Assembly: GCF_003441615.1 (NCBI RefSeq)
Contig: NZ_CP031842.1
Span: 2,488,001 to 2,552,000 of the forward strand
Reading direction: 5' to 3'
DNA: 64,000 bases
Source of the DNA: Dechloromonas sp. HYN0024
Lineage (GTDB): Bacteria; Pseudomonadota; Gammaproteobacteria; Burkholderiales; Rhodocyclaceae
The position numbers and the translations under genes were made by a program. Within the stretch, counting starts at the first letter, position 1; each line of letters opens with the position of its first letter. Shown piece after piece: positions 38,624-47,381 of this stretch. The notes under the pieces were generated by a model, which searched no databases, had not been told where the DNA came from, and saw nothing but the letters and a program-made list of their open reading frames with translations.

Positions 38624-39781
38624 TTACAAGCCTTTACAAAGGCGCTCGGCAGCCGCCCGCAAGGTTGCTTCCTGTTTGGCGAAGCAGAAGCGAACCACCT
38701 TGTCATCCCGACCATCGGCATAAAACACCGAAACCGGGATGACAGCAACCCCGATTTCGCGCGTCATCCATTCGGCAAAGGCGCGGTCGGGCAGATCAGA
38801 AATCCGGTCATAGCGTGCCAGCTGGAAATAGGTGCCACGGCAGGGCAGCAATTCGAAGGGGGTTGCCACCATCAGGCTTCGAAAGAAATTGCGTTTTTCC
38901 TGATAGAAGGCAGCCAGCCTGAGATGGCGCTGGGCATCCTGCATGTACTCGGCGAGTGCCAGTTGTGACGGGGTATGCACGGTAAAGACATTGAACTGGT
39001 GCACCTTGCGGAATTCGGCCATGAGCGCAGCCGGACCGACGACATAGCCGATTTTCCAGCCTGTGATGTGATAGGTCTTGCCGAAGCTGGAGACAATGAT
39101 GCTGCGCGCTGCCAGTTCGGGATGAGCGCACAGGCTGGCGTGGACTTCACCGTCGAACAGGATGTGCTCGTACACCTCGTCGGAGAGCACGACGATGTTG
39201 CTACCGGAGACCAAATTGGCCAGCTGTTCCCGGTCGTCCGCCGAGAACAGGCTACCGGTCGGGTTATGGGGCGAGTTGACGATGATCATCCGCGTCTGCG
39301 GCGTGATGAGTTTCGCCACCTGCCGCCAGTCCGGCGCGTAATCGGGGAAGGTCAATTGGGCAAAGACCGCCTTGCCGCCGACCGTTTCGATGGCCGGCAC
39401 ATAGGAATCATAGACCGGCTCGAAGACGATCACCTCGTCACCGGGCCGGACGAAAGCCGCGATGGCCGTAAAAATGGCCTGCGTCGCCCCGGCCGTGACG
39501 GTGACCTCGGCTTCGGCATCGAAACGCACGCCATAAAGCGCCGCCACCTTGTCGGCAATGGCCTGACGCAACTCCGGCATGCCGGCCATCGGCGCGTACT
39601 GGTTGCGCCCGGCCAGCATGTGACGATGCACCGCATCGAACAGCGCCGGCTCAGCCTGAAAATCAGGGAAGCCCTGCGACAGGTTGACCGCCCGGCACTC
39701 GGCGGCCATTTTCGACATCACTGTGAAAATCGTGGTCGTCATATGGGGAAAGCGGGAGTCGATCTGGATCGGTGTTTGCAT
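38624..39781 (-). CDS. PLP-dependent aminotransferase, methionine (YbdL-like) type
   Basis: A 385-residue fold-type I aminotransferase. The start ([12 protein letters not shown]) is at 39779-39781; the longer frame upstream is not homologous. Signatures are [39 protein letters not shown], and the PLP-binding Lys in [14 protein letters not shown], which is the YbdL/kynurenine aminotransferase pattern. YbdL favours methionine and related amino acids, so transamination of ketomethylthiobutyrate is plausible. It is divergent from mtnA with only 49 bases between them, which supports a link to methylthio-sugar salvage. Other specificities of the class I family cannot be excluded. Confidence 0.92.
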   Translation of the reverse strand: MQTPIQIDSRFPHMTTTIFTVMSKMAAECRAVNLSQGFPDFQAEPALFDAVHRHMLAGRNQYAPMAGMPELRQAIADKVAALYGVRFDAEAEVTVTAGATQAIFTAIAAFVRPGDEVIVFEPVYDSYVPAIETVGGKAVFAQLTFPDYAPDWRQVAKLITPQTRMIIVNSPHNPTGSLFSADDREQLANLVSGSNIVVLSDEVYEHILFDGEVHASLCAHPELAARSIIVSSFGKTYHITGWKIGYVVGPAALMAEFRKVHQFNVFTVHTPSQLALAEYMQDAQRHLRLAAFYQEKRNFFRSLMVATPFELLPCRGTYFQLARYDRISDLPDRAFAEWMTREIGVAVIPVSVFYADGRDDKVVRFCFAKQEATLRAAAERLCKGL

Positions 39782-39830
39782 GGCATTTCCGGTAGTTCTG
39801 GATCGCGCCACTATGCCACAATGCGACCCC

Positions 39831-40919
39831 ATGAACATCGACGGCACCCCCACCCGCACCCTGCGCGCCCACCCCAAACAGCGCGTCATCGACATCATTG
39901 ACCAGACCCGTCTGCCCCACGCCCTGCACTGGGTTCGGGTCGCAACGCTGGACGAGGCGGCCCATGCCATTCGCGCCATGCAGGTGCGCGGCGCACCGCT
40001 GATCGGCGCAACCGCCGCTTACGGGCTGGCTATCGCCCTTGGCGACGGGGCTGACGACGCCCGGCTGGCCGACGCCGCCGCGTTGCTACGATCAACCCGC
40101 CCGACCGCCGTCAACCTGCATTGGGCACTGGCCCGCATGGAAAGCGTACTCCGGCCGCTGGCCGCCGATCAGCGCGGCCGGGCAGCCTGGACCGAGGCCG
40201 CCGCCATTGCCGAGGAGGATGTCGCCCAGAACGCCGCCATCGGCCAGCACGGTCTCAAGCTGTGGAACGAGTTGATCATTGCCGATGGCAAGACCCTCAA
40301 TGTGATGACCCACTGCAACGCCGGCTGGCTGGCAACGGTCGACTGGGGCACCGCCCTCTCGCCGGTCTATGCCGCGCACGACGCCGGCGTGCCGGTGCAT
40401 GTCTGGGTCTCGGAGACCCGGCCGCGCAACCAGGGCCTGCTTACCGCCTGGGAACTCGAACAGCACGGCGTGCCGCACACCCTCATCGCCGACAACGCCG
40501 CCGGCCTGCTCATGCGGTCCGGCAAGGTCGATGCGGTGATCGTCGGGGCCGACCGCATTGCCGCCAATGGCGATGTAGCCAACAAGGTGGGCACCTACCT
40601 CAAGGCACTGGCCTGTGCCGACAACGGCATTCCCTTCTATGTCGCCGCGCCGCGCTCGACCCTCGATTTCGCCTGCGCCGATGGCGCCGACATTCCCATC
40701 GAGGAACGCGACGGCGATGAGTTCCGGCTCGTCCATGGCCTCGACCGCCACGGCCAGCCGTCAGCCTTGCGCCAACTGGCGGCCCGGGAAGATGTCGCCA
40801 ACCCGGCCTTTGACGTGACTCCGAACTGGCTGGTCAAGGCCATCATCACCGAGCGCGGCGTCTGCCCGGCCAGCCGCGACGGCCTGCTGACGCTTTACCC
40901 GGAGGAAAACCATGGCTGA
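39831..40919 (+). CDS. mtnA: S-methyl-5-thioribose-1-phosphate isomerase
   Basis: A 362-residue aldose-ketose isomerase of the eIF2B-like family, converting methylthioribose-1-phosphate (and probably 5-deoxyribose-1-phosphate) to the ribulose form. Motifs are MQVRGAPLIGATAAYG, THCNAGWLATVDWGTAL with the catalytic Cys, and VGADRIAANGDVANKVGTY with the catalytic Asp. The start at 39831 (MNIDGTPTRTL) is preferred over a longer in-frame extension. The next gene overlaps its stop by 8 bases. No mtnC, mtnD, mtnK or mtnP gene is nearby. Confidence 0.95.
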   Translation: MNIDGTPTRTLRAHPKQRVIDIIDQTRLPHALHWVRVATLDEAAHAIRAMQVRGAPLIGATAAYGLAIALGDGADDARLADAAALLRSTRPTAVNLHWALARMESVLRPLAADQRGRAAWTEAAAIAEEDVAQNAAIGQHGLKLWNELIIADGKTLNVMTHCNAGWLATVDWGTALSPVYAAHDAGVPVHVWVSETRPRNQGLLTAWELEQHGVPHTLIADNAAGLLMRSGKVDAVIVGADRIAANGDVANKVGTYLKALACADNGIPFYVAAPRSTLDFACADGADIPIEERDGDEFRLVHGLDRHGQPSALRQLAAREDVANPAFDVTPNWLVKAIITERGVCPASRDGLLTLYPEENHG

Positions 40920-41541
40920 TCTACGCAGCGAACTGATTGCCACGGCTCGCGCCATGCAACCGGCCGGCCTCAATCGCGGCACCTCGGGCAATGTCAGCGT
41001 GCGGCATGGCGACGGCTTTTACATCACGCCCACCGGCATGAGCTACGACCGCCTGTGTGACGACGATATCCCCTGCATGGCGCTCGATGGATCGCACATC
41101 GGTAGCCGCAAACCGTCGTCCGAATGGCGCTTCCACCGCGACCTCTATGCCAGCCGGCCGGATGTCGGCGCCGTACTTCACGCCCACTCGCCCTTCGCCG
41201 TCAGCCTGGCCTGCCTGCGTCTCGACATTCCGCCCTTTCACTACATGATTGCCCGCTTCGGTGGCGACACCATCCGTTGCGCCGAGTACGCCATTTTCGG
41301 TTCGCAAGCCCTGTCGACCAACGCCATTGATGCAATGAGCGACCGTCAGGCCTGCTTGCTGGCCAACCACGGGCTGCTCGTCGCCGGACGTGATCTAGGC
41401 GAAGCGTTTTCCCTGGCTGTCGAACTGGAAGAACTCTGCGAACAATACTGGCGCGCCTGCCAGCTTGGTCAGCCGGCCCTGCTATCGGCGGCAGAAATGG
41501 CTGCCGTACTGGAAAAATTCACAGGCTACGGCCAACAATGA
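40912..41541 (+). CDS. class II aldolase, fuculose-1-phosphate aldolase-like
   Basis: A 209-residue zinc-dependent class II aldolase/adducin protein. It follows E. coli FucA closely in pattern: GLNRGTSGNVSVR, ITPTGMSYD, KPSSEWRFH with the catalytic Glu, HAHSPFA and NHGLL with zinc-binding histidines, and the C-terminal EMAAVLEKFTGYG. This is unlike MtnB dehydratases in the N-terminal region. Being translationally coupled to mtnA, it is a good candidate for the Ald2-type aldolase of the DHAP shunt, splitting 5-methylthioribulose- or 5-deoxyribulose-1-phosphate to dihydroxyacetone phosphate and an aldehyde. MtnB activity is the alternative. It overlaps the next gene as well. Confidence 0.9.
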   Translation: MADLRSELIATARAMQPAGLNRGTSGNVSVRHGDGFYITPTGMSYDRLCDDDIPCMALDGSHIGSRKPSSEWRFHRDLYASRPDVGAVLHAHSPFAVSLACLRLDIPPFHYMIARFGGDTIRCAEYAIFGSQALSTNAIDAMSDRQACLLANHGLLVAGRDLGEAFSLAVELEELCEQYWRACQLGQPALLSAAEMAAVLEKFTGYGQQ

Positions 41542-42494
41542 CTGTAACCAAGGACCATGACCTGTCGCGCTGGGCGCACGACCACCGCTATGGCGCCGGC
41601 AACGCTGCGGCCGAACGCGGTACCCGCCTCGTCACCTGGATCACCATCGCCACCATGCTGGTCGAGATCATCGCCGGCTGGTGGTACAACTCAATGGCGG
41701 TCCTGGCCGATGGCTGGCACATGAGTTCGCACGCACTGGCCATCGGCCTCTCTGCTTTCGCCTACCGCGCCGCCCGCAAATACGCCAGCGACCCGAGCTT
41801 CGCCTTTGGCACCTGGAAAATCGAGGTGCTGGCCAGCTACACCAGCGCCATCTTCCTGCTCGGCGTCGCGGCGGCGATGATTTTCGGCTCGCTTGAACGC
41901 CTCTGGGACCCGCAGGAAATCCACTACGCCGAGGCCATGGCCGTCGCCGTCTTCGGCCTGGCGATCAACCTGATTTGCGCCTTCATTCTCGGCAATGCCC
42001 ATGATCACGGCCACCATCATGGTCATGATCACCCCCATGAACACGACCATCACCACGATCTCAACCTCAAGGCGGCCTACATCCACGTCATCACCGATGC
42101 CGCCACCTCGGTCCTCGCCATCGCCGCCCTGGCTGGCGGCTGGCTCTACGGGTGGGCCTGGCTCGATCCGGCCACCGGCATCGTCGGCGCCTTACTAGTC
42201 GCGCTGTGGGCGAAAAATCTGATCGTACAAAGCGGCCGCGTCCTGCTCGACCGCGAAATGGATCACCCGGTGGTCAATGAAATCCGCGAAGTCATCGACC
42301 AGCTACCCGTTACCGGCCAGACCCAGCTTACCGACCTGCACGTCTGGCGCGTCGGTACCGGCGCCTACGCCTGCGCGCTCAGCCTGCTGACGCACGACCA
42401 GACGCTGACCCCGTTACAGATCCGGCAAGCACTGGCGGTGCACGGCGAAATTGTCCATGTCACCGTGGAAATCCACCGCTGCGACGTCTGTTAG
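41538..42494 (+). CDS. cation diffusion facilitator (DmeF/CzcD-like metal exporter)
   Basis: A 318-residue inner-membrane metal/proton antiporter of the CDF family. Six membrane helices can be traced. Metal-site motifs are in helix 2 (ADGWHMSSHALAIG) and helix 5 (VITDAATSVLAI). A His-rich loop between helices 4 and 5 (roughly residues 153-173) has alternating His, Asp and Gly, and the cytoplasmic C-terminal domain includes DLHVWRVGTG. The N-terminal HDHRYG is typical of DmeF-like exporters for Co, Ni or Zn. The start overlaps the aldolase stop as ATGA, so it is the third gene of the mtnA operon, an unexpected pairing. Confidence 0.93.
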   Translation: MTVTKDHDLSRWAHDHRYGAGNAAAERGTRLVTWITIATMLVEIIAGWWYNSMAVLADGWHMSSHALAIGLSAFAYRAARKYASDPSFAFGTWKIEVLASYTSAIFLLGVAAAMIFGSLERLWDPQEIHYAEAMAVAVFGLAINLICAFILGNAHDHGHHHGHDHPHEHDHHHDLNLKAAYIHVITDAATSVLAIAALAGGWLYGWAWLDPATGIVGALLVALWAKNLIVQSGRVLLDREMDHPVVNEIREVIDQLPVTGQTQLTDLHVWRVGTGAYACALSLLTHDQTLTPLQIRQALAVHGEIVHVTVEIHRCDVC

Positions 42495-42536
42495 TCGCTT
42501 GCTGGTCGTCGCTGGCCTTTTAGCTAGAACTCGCGG

Positions 42537-43289
42537 CTAACGACTCGCCAGGAGTTCATGCCGTTCCCGCTCGATACGGGCGATATAGCGCTGAATGCGG
42601 TTTTCCTCAACCGCCGGCATGTTCTCGAAATGCAGGCCGATCCGCCATTGCTGCAGACCCGTCCGGCCAACCATGGGGGTCACGTGGCACACCGTGGCAC
42701 TGAAAAAAAGCTCGTGCGCGTCGTCCGGCAGGGCAAAGTGGCAACCTTCCAGGCGCGCCCCGACAACCAGCCCTTCGGGCAAGTTCGTTGCCGTCATGCC
42801 CATGCCGGCCACCGAGATATCATGGGCCTGCAGATTGACCAGGCGACCATCAAGGAGACGGCCGAAGAACTGCAGTGGCCGCCCTATCGGCGTTTCGATG
42901 CGAAAGGCGTCGCGCCGCTGGAGGCGGACGATATGGTCCGGCAAAGCCGCCGAAAAAGCCTTGCCACCGCCAAGAATCGTTTCCGCTGCACGTCCGGTGG
43001 CGAACTGTACATGAATACCACCGGGACGCCCGGCAAACACGTGACGATTGCCCTGCTGGAAACGACGATTGATGTCATCGCTACCGCTGCAATCGAAAAC
43101 AAACAGGTTTCTTTCCGGCTGAACGGCCAGCAAGGTAGTGAGCATCATTTCCTCGCCATCGCCGAACGATACCGAGAACTGATCGCTGGTCCGGACATAA
43201 CCTGCCAGCAGAAAGGCGACCGGGCGCGAACCGGTGATGTGGAAGCGCTCTTCGATTTCCGCTTCGGAAAGCTGGGCCAGCTGGCTCAT
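42537..43289 (-). CDS. PilZ-domain protein, YcgR-like c-di-GMP effector
   Basis: A 250-residue cytoplasmic protein with the two-domain layout of YcgR: an N-terminal YcgR-like beta domain (SFGDGEEMMLTTLLAVQPERN) and a C-terminal PilZ domain. The c-di-GMP-binding signature is present: RRDAFRIETP for the RxxxR motif near residue 125, then DISVAGMGM for the D/NxSxxG motif. It could brake flagellar rotation or control another surface structure. The start (MSQLAQLSEAE) overlaps the stop of the upstream reductase gene as ATGA, so it appears to be translated in an operon with metabolic genes, which is odd. Confidence 0.9.
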   Translation of the reverse strand: MSQLAQLSEAEIEERFHITGSRPVAFLLAGYVRTSDQFSVSFGDGEEMMLTTLLAVQPERNLFVFDCSGSDDINRRFQQGNRHVFAGRPGGIHVQFATGRAAETILGGGKAFSAALPDHIVRLQRRDAFRIETPIGRPLQFFGRLLDGRLVNLQAHDISVAGMGMTATNLPEGLVVGARLEGCHFALPDDAHELFFSATVCHVTPMVGRTGLQQWRIGLHFENMPAVEENRIQRYIARIERERHELLASR

Positions 43290-44140
43290 GCCTGCTCCAG
43301 TACGCGCAACAGTGAAGACGTGTCGTCCTGCCCCCAGCCCTGGGCCATCAGGGCGTTCAGTTGCTGAGCGATGACCGCCGCAAGCGGTAGCGGCACACCG
43401 CTTTGCCGCGCCGCCGCGAGCACCAGTCCGAAATCCTTGTGATGCAGGCGGGCTTCGATGCCCGCCGAGAAGTCGCGCCGAACCATACGCTCGCCCATGA
43501 CGTCGAGCACCCGCGAGGCGGCCGAGCCACCGGCTAGCGCCTGTCTGACCTTGGCGCAATCGACACCGGCTCCGGCGGCCAGGCGCATCGCTTCGGCTGC
43601 CGCTTCAATGGCGGCGACCATGATCATCTGGTTGCAGGCCTTGGCCACCTGCCCGGCACCATTCGGGCCAATGTGGACGATGCGCTGGCCAAGACACGCA
43701 AGCAAAGGCCGGATGCGCGCCAGCACAGCGGCCTCACCCCCGGCCATGATGGCCAGCGTGGCGTCGATGGCCCCCTGCTCGCCTCCGGAGACCGGGGCGT
43801 CAATGAAGTGAATGCCTTTCTCGGCCAGTTGACCCGCAATATGGCGCGCCATATCGGGTGCGATGGTCGAACAGTCGACCAGCACCGATCCGGGAACCAT
43901 GCCATCGCGAAGCCCGTGCGCACCGAGCACGACGCCTTCGACATCGGAACTGGAGGTAACCACGGTAAATACCACCTCGCAGTAACGCCCCAACTCGGCC
44001 GGCGTGGCGCAAACATGCGCCGGCAGATCGACCAGACTTTGCGGGCGACGCGCCCAGACGGCCAGTTCATGGCCGGCACGGTGCACATGGAGGGCCATTG
44101 GCCGCCCCATCGCGCCGAGGCCGATAAAACCTACTCTCAT
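43286..44140 (-). CDS. NAD(P)-dependent beta-hydroxyacid dehydrogenase, GlxR/MmsB family
   Basis: A 284-residue dehydrogenase of the 3-hydroxyisobutyrate/tartronate semialdehyde reductase family. The Rossmann motif is GFIGLGAMGRPMA, the substrate loop is DAPVSGGEQGA, and the catalytic Lys is in GAGQVAKACNQ; all are intact. The VWARRP sequence after the second strand gives arginines consistent with NADPH. It is the second of two tandem paralogues, overlapping the first as ATGA, and the less similar of the two to classic GlxR. It might act on a different small hydroxy acid, such as succinic semialdehyde or 3-hydroxyisobutyrate. The start is ATG at 44140. Confidence 0.9.
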   Translation of the reverse strand: MRVGFIGLGAMGRPMALHVHRAGHELAVWARRPQSLVDLPAHVCATPAELGRYCEVVFTVVTSSSDVEGVVLGAHGLRDGMVPGSVLVDCSTIAPDMARHIAGQLAEKGIHFIDAPVSGGEQGAIDATLAIMAGGEAAVLARIRPLLACLGQRIVHIGPNGAGQVAKACNQMIMVAAIEAAAEAMRLAAGAGVDCAKVRQALAGGSAASRVLDVMGERMVRRDFSAGIEARLHHKDFGLVLAAARQSGVPLPLAAVIAQQLNALMAQGWGQDDTSSLLRVLEQA

Positions 44141-45003
44141 GCCTGTCCCGACAGATGTTCAAGCAACTTGAGGACGGCAATCGAGTCTTCTTCGCCCATA
44201 CCCGAACCAACCATGGCATTGAACATCTGCGCCGTCGCCGCCGACCCCGGCAGGCAGAGGCCAAGTTCATGCGCCGTTTGCATGACGATATTCAGATCCT
44301 TTTCGTGCATCCAGCTCTTGAAACCCGGTTTGAAATTACGGTCGAGCATGCGCTGACCGTGATTTTCGAGAATCTTCGAATAGGCGAAGCCCCCGAGCAG
44401 CGCTTCGCGCACCTTGCTGCGATCGACCCCGTTCTTGGCGGCAAAGGCGAAGGCTTCAGCCACCGCCAGCACGCCCATGCCGGTGACGATCTGGTTGGCC
44501 GCCTTGGTGACCTGCCCGGCCCCGCTGGCACCAACGTGAACAATGTTCTTGCCCATGCACTCGAAAGCCGGCTTCGCCCTGGCAAAGGCCGCTTCGGAAC
44601 CACCCGCCATGATCGACAGGGTGCCAGCGATGGCACCGACTTCGCCACCGGATACCGGAGCATCGACGAAATCGACGGCGGCTGCCGCCAGTTCCTCACC
44701 AATTTTGCGGGCCGCGGCCGGCGCGATGGTGCTCATGTCGACAGCGACCAGGCCAGCCTCGGCGGCGCTGGACACGCCGCGCATGACCTCGGCCACATCA
44801 GGCGCATCGGCGACCATTGAAATAACCAGTTGATTGCCCCGGGCCGCTTCAGCCGGGCTGGCGGCGGCCGTCGCCCCGGCATCGAGCAGCGGCAGCATGG
44901 ATTCGACGCGGCGCGCCCAGACGGTAACGGCATGGCCCCCCTTGATCAGGTTGAGGGCCATCGGGCGCCCCATGATGCCAAGGCCGATAAATCCGATTTT
45001 CAT
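44137..45003 (-). CDS. glxR: 2-hydroxy-3-oxopropionate (tartronate semialdehyde) reductase
   Basis: A 288-residue GlxR/GarR-type reductase that should turn tartronate semialdehyde into D-glycerate. Key elements are GFIGLGIMGRPMALNL, the DAPVSGGEVGAIAGTL substrate-binding block, GAGQVTKAANQIVTG with the catalytic Lys, and MHEKDLNIVMQTA. The C-terminal block LPGSAATAQMFNAMVG is characteristic of GlxR. It fits with hyi and glycerate kinase at 16.5-18.5 kb to complete the glyoxylate-to-glycerate branch. It is the first gene of a three-gene unit with a paralogue and a PilZ protein. Confidence 0.92.
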   Translation of the reverse strand: MKIGFIGLGIMGRPMALNLIKGGHAVTVWARRVESMLPLLDAGATAAASPAEAARGNQLVISMVADAPDVAEVMRGVSSAAEAGLVAVDMSTIAPAAARKIGEELAAAAVDFVDAPVSGGEVGAIAGTLSIMAGGSEAAFARAKPAFECMGKNIVHVGASGAGQVTKAANQIVTGMGVLAVAEAFAFAAKNGVDRSKVREALLGGFAYSKILENHGQRMLDRNFKPGFKSWMHEKDLNIVMQTAHELGLCLPGSAATAQMFNAMVGSGMGEEDSIAVLKLLEHLSGQA

Positions 45004-45064
45004 ACTGAGCTCCTTGCCGCAAAGCTTGGAATTCTAGCCGCCGACGCCCCAGGGTCAAGTCGTT

Positions 45065-47001
45065 TCAGGCAGCCAGCGGAATGCATTCTTCATATCGACC
45101 ACAGGCTACCACCTCTTCAGCGGATACCGGCTGGTAAAAGTGGAAGCCCTGCACACGCTCGCATTCGAGTGTCCGCAGGAATTCAGCCTGGGCAAAGTTC
45201 TCGACGCCTTCGGCGACCAATTGCAGACCGAGCGAGCGACCAAGCATGACGATCGAGGTGACCAGTGCCGCCGCATCAACATCGGTTTCGACGTCAGCCA
45301 GGAAAGAACGGTCTATCTTCAAACGATCAAGCGGGAAGCGACGCAGGTAGGCAAGCGACGAATAGCCCGTGCCGAAATCGTCAATCGCCAGACGAACCCC
45401 CATGGACTTCAGTTCGGCCAGCGTTTCGATCGCCGCATCAACGCCCTGCATCACCGTGCTTTCGGTAATCTCGAGTTCCAGCCGCTGAGGTGGCAGACCG
45501 GTTTCGGCCAGGACGGCCTTTACCGTCGACACAAAATCCGGCTGCCTGAACTGGTGGGCCGAAATATTGACCGCCATTTCCCCCATGTCGATACCGGTAT
45601 CAAGCCAGGACCGGACCTGCCGGCAGGCGGTCAGCAACACCCAGTGTCCAAGGGGAGGATCAGGCCACACTCTTCGGCCACGGGGATGAATTCGGCCGGC
45701 GCGATCATCCCGCGCAAGGGGTGGGACCAACGCACCAGCGCCTCGACACCGACAACCTCACCGCTAAGGAGATCAATTTGCGGCTGGTAGTGAAGCACCA
45801 GCTGATTTTCGGCCAGGGCTCGCCACAGCTCGCTTTCCAGGTGGAGGCGCTTGTTGGCAGCGACATTCATCGAGTCAGCGAAGAACTGGTAATTGTTGCG
45901 CCCGCCGGCCTTGGCAGCATACATCGCGGCATCGGCATTGCGGATCAGGGCCAGACCATCCCTGCCATCTTCCGGATACAGGCTGATGCCGACCGACAGG
46001 GTACTGTGCAGGAGATGGCCGTCAATGTCACAGGGCTGGCCGGTAGCCCGCACCAGCCGGTCAACCAGACAGACGACGGCAGCTTCGTTGTCGAGCTGAT
46101 CAATCACCACCACGAACTCGTCGCCGCCGAGGCGAAACAGGCGCTTGGTCCTGTCCATCTCACTCCCCAAGCGGCGCGCAACCTCAGCCAGCAAGCGATC
46201 ACCGGCATGGTGGCCAAGGGAATCGTTGACCGTCTTGAAGTTATCCAGATCGATGATCACCAGGGCCATGCGATTGATGCCGGGCACAGCGCTGGCAAGC
46301 AGATTATGCAGATGGCCATCGAGCGCCAGACGGTTCGGCAGATTGGTCAGCTGATCATGATTGGCCAGGTAATCAAAGCGATCTGCCTGGGCCTTGGCTT
46401 CACTGATGTTGGTGAAGCTGGCAATGAAGTGGGTGGCCAGCCCCGCGCCATCGCGGATGGTCGTAATGCGCATCTGCTTGGGATAGAGCGCACCATCCTT
46501 GCGCCGATCCCAGACCTCGCCTTCCCAGTACCCGCATTCGGCAACCTGGTCCCAGATGTTGCGGTGAAAGCTCAGGCCGGGATGCCCTGCACTAAGCATG
46601 GTGGGCGTCAAACCCACGACGTCCTTAGCCGCATAGCCGGTCGTTTGTTCGAAAGCGACATTGACTGACAGTATGCGCTGCGCACCATCGGTCAGGATGA
46701 TCGCCTCGGCCGCATGGTCGATGATTTGCCGTTGCAGGACATGCTGACGGGAGGCCTGGTCGCGGATGCGGAAAAGCAGGCGACAGCCTTCAATGACCAG
46801 GACTGTCATGGAAAAACCGGTCGCCAGCAGCACCCCGCCCCAGGACGGGGAGTCCATCACCGAAGAAGAGGGCGAGTCGCCGGCGTCTGCGAGACGACTG
46901 ACCGACCACCAATCGAGGCCGAGGGAGCACCAGATCAGGGCAATCGCCGCCAGGGCGAAAAAGACGAGTTTATGGCCGGCGAAAACCGGATTCTGAGTCA
47001 C
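45065..47001 (-). pseudogene. PAS-GGDEF-EAL c-di-GMP enzyme, frameshifted in the EAL domain
   Basis: Two frames make one membrane-bound c-di-GMP protein of about 645 residues. The first (47001-45631) has two membrane helices, a PAS domain (RQIIDHAAEAIILTDG, NISEAKAQADRFDYL), GGDEF with an intact RLGGDEF site, and the EAL start (YQPQIDL, GVEALVRWSHP). It breaks after CGLILPL. The second (to 45065) continues with GHWVLLTACRQVRSW, the catalytic DDFGTGYSSLAYLR, LKIDRSFL and AEGVE. One extra base in the four-G run at 45652-45655 would restore ILPLGHW. All catalytic motifs are preserved, so the break may be a sequencing error. The start is a GTG and has no clear ribosome site. Confidence 0.87.
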
Positions 47002-47020
47002 GGAGCTTTGCGTATTTTAA

Positions 47021-47107
47021 GTATGTGAAATCCAGTTTAACTCAATAAAAACAATGTTTCACGAAGTTTTTTTAAACTGGTTTCACAGCAAAACTCAATT
47101 CACATAC
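47021..47107. repeat. Nested inverted repeats upstream of the GGDEF-EAL gene
   Basis: Outer arms gtatgtgaa (47021-47029) and ttcacatac (47099-47107) are a perfect 9-base pair. Inside them gtgaaatccagtttaa (47025-47040) and ttaaactggtttcac (47072-47086) pair over 15 bases with a single bulge. A further gtttcac lies at 47056-47062. The area is AT-rich and sits in the 155-base gap between the DUF2892 gene and the GGDEF-EAL gene. It could be a multi-site operator or a large RNA hairpin. Confidence 0.6.
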
Positions 47108-47156
47108 CGGCACGCCAAATGGGTATGCCGTTTTACCTGTTGGCAGATACGGCTAA

Positions 47157-47381
47157 TCAGCTCCCGCAGCTGCCGTTACTGCGTTTTACGCCCATCTTGG
47201 CCAGCAGAAGCTCTGGCGGGCAAAAGCCCGTGAAACCACTTTGCAGCAGGTTGAAGCCAACGAAGGCGGTAAACGCGAGAAACCATTGGGAGACGAAAAT
47301 CGGACTGCCTTCGATACCCAGCACCAGGGAAAGAAGGATGAATGAACCCGCCATGATGCGGATGATGCGTTCGATGGTCAT
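47157..47381 (-). CDS. DUF2892 small membrane protein
   Basis: A 74-residue protein with two hydrophobic segments, matching the DUF2892 / YgaP-type membrane domain: ERIIRIMAGSFILLSLVLG, then SQWFLAFTAFVGFNLLQSGFTGFCPPELLLAKMG. The FCPPE Cys lies right after the second helix; another Cys is near the end. Such proteins often accompany rhodanese or thiol-stress genes. Its start overlaps the RND pump stop as ATGA, so it is the third gene of the efflux operon. Function is not established. Confidence 0.88.
   Translation of the reverse strand: MTIERIIRIMAGSFILLSLVLGIEGSPIFVSQWFLAFTAFVGFNLLQSGFTGFCPPELLLAKMGVKRSNGSCGS

Noticed and set aside
42000..42062. Histidine-rich coding stretch in the CDF gene, considered as a simple-sequence repeat
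   Set aside because: A His-rich cytoplasmic loop is normal for this transporter family.
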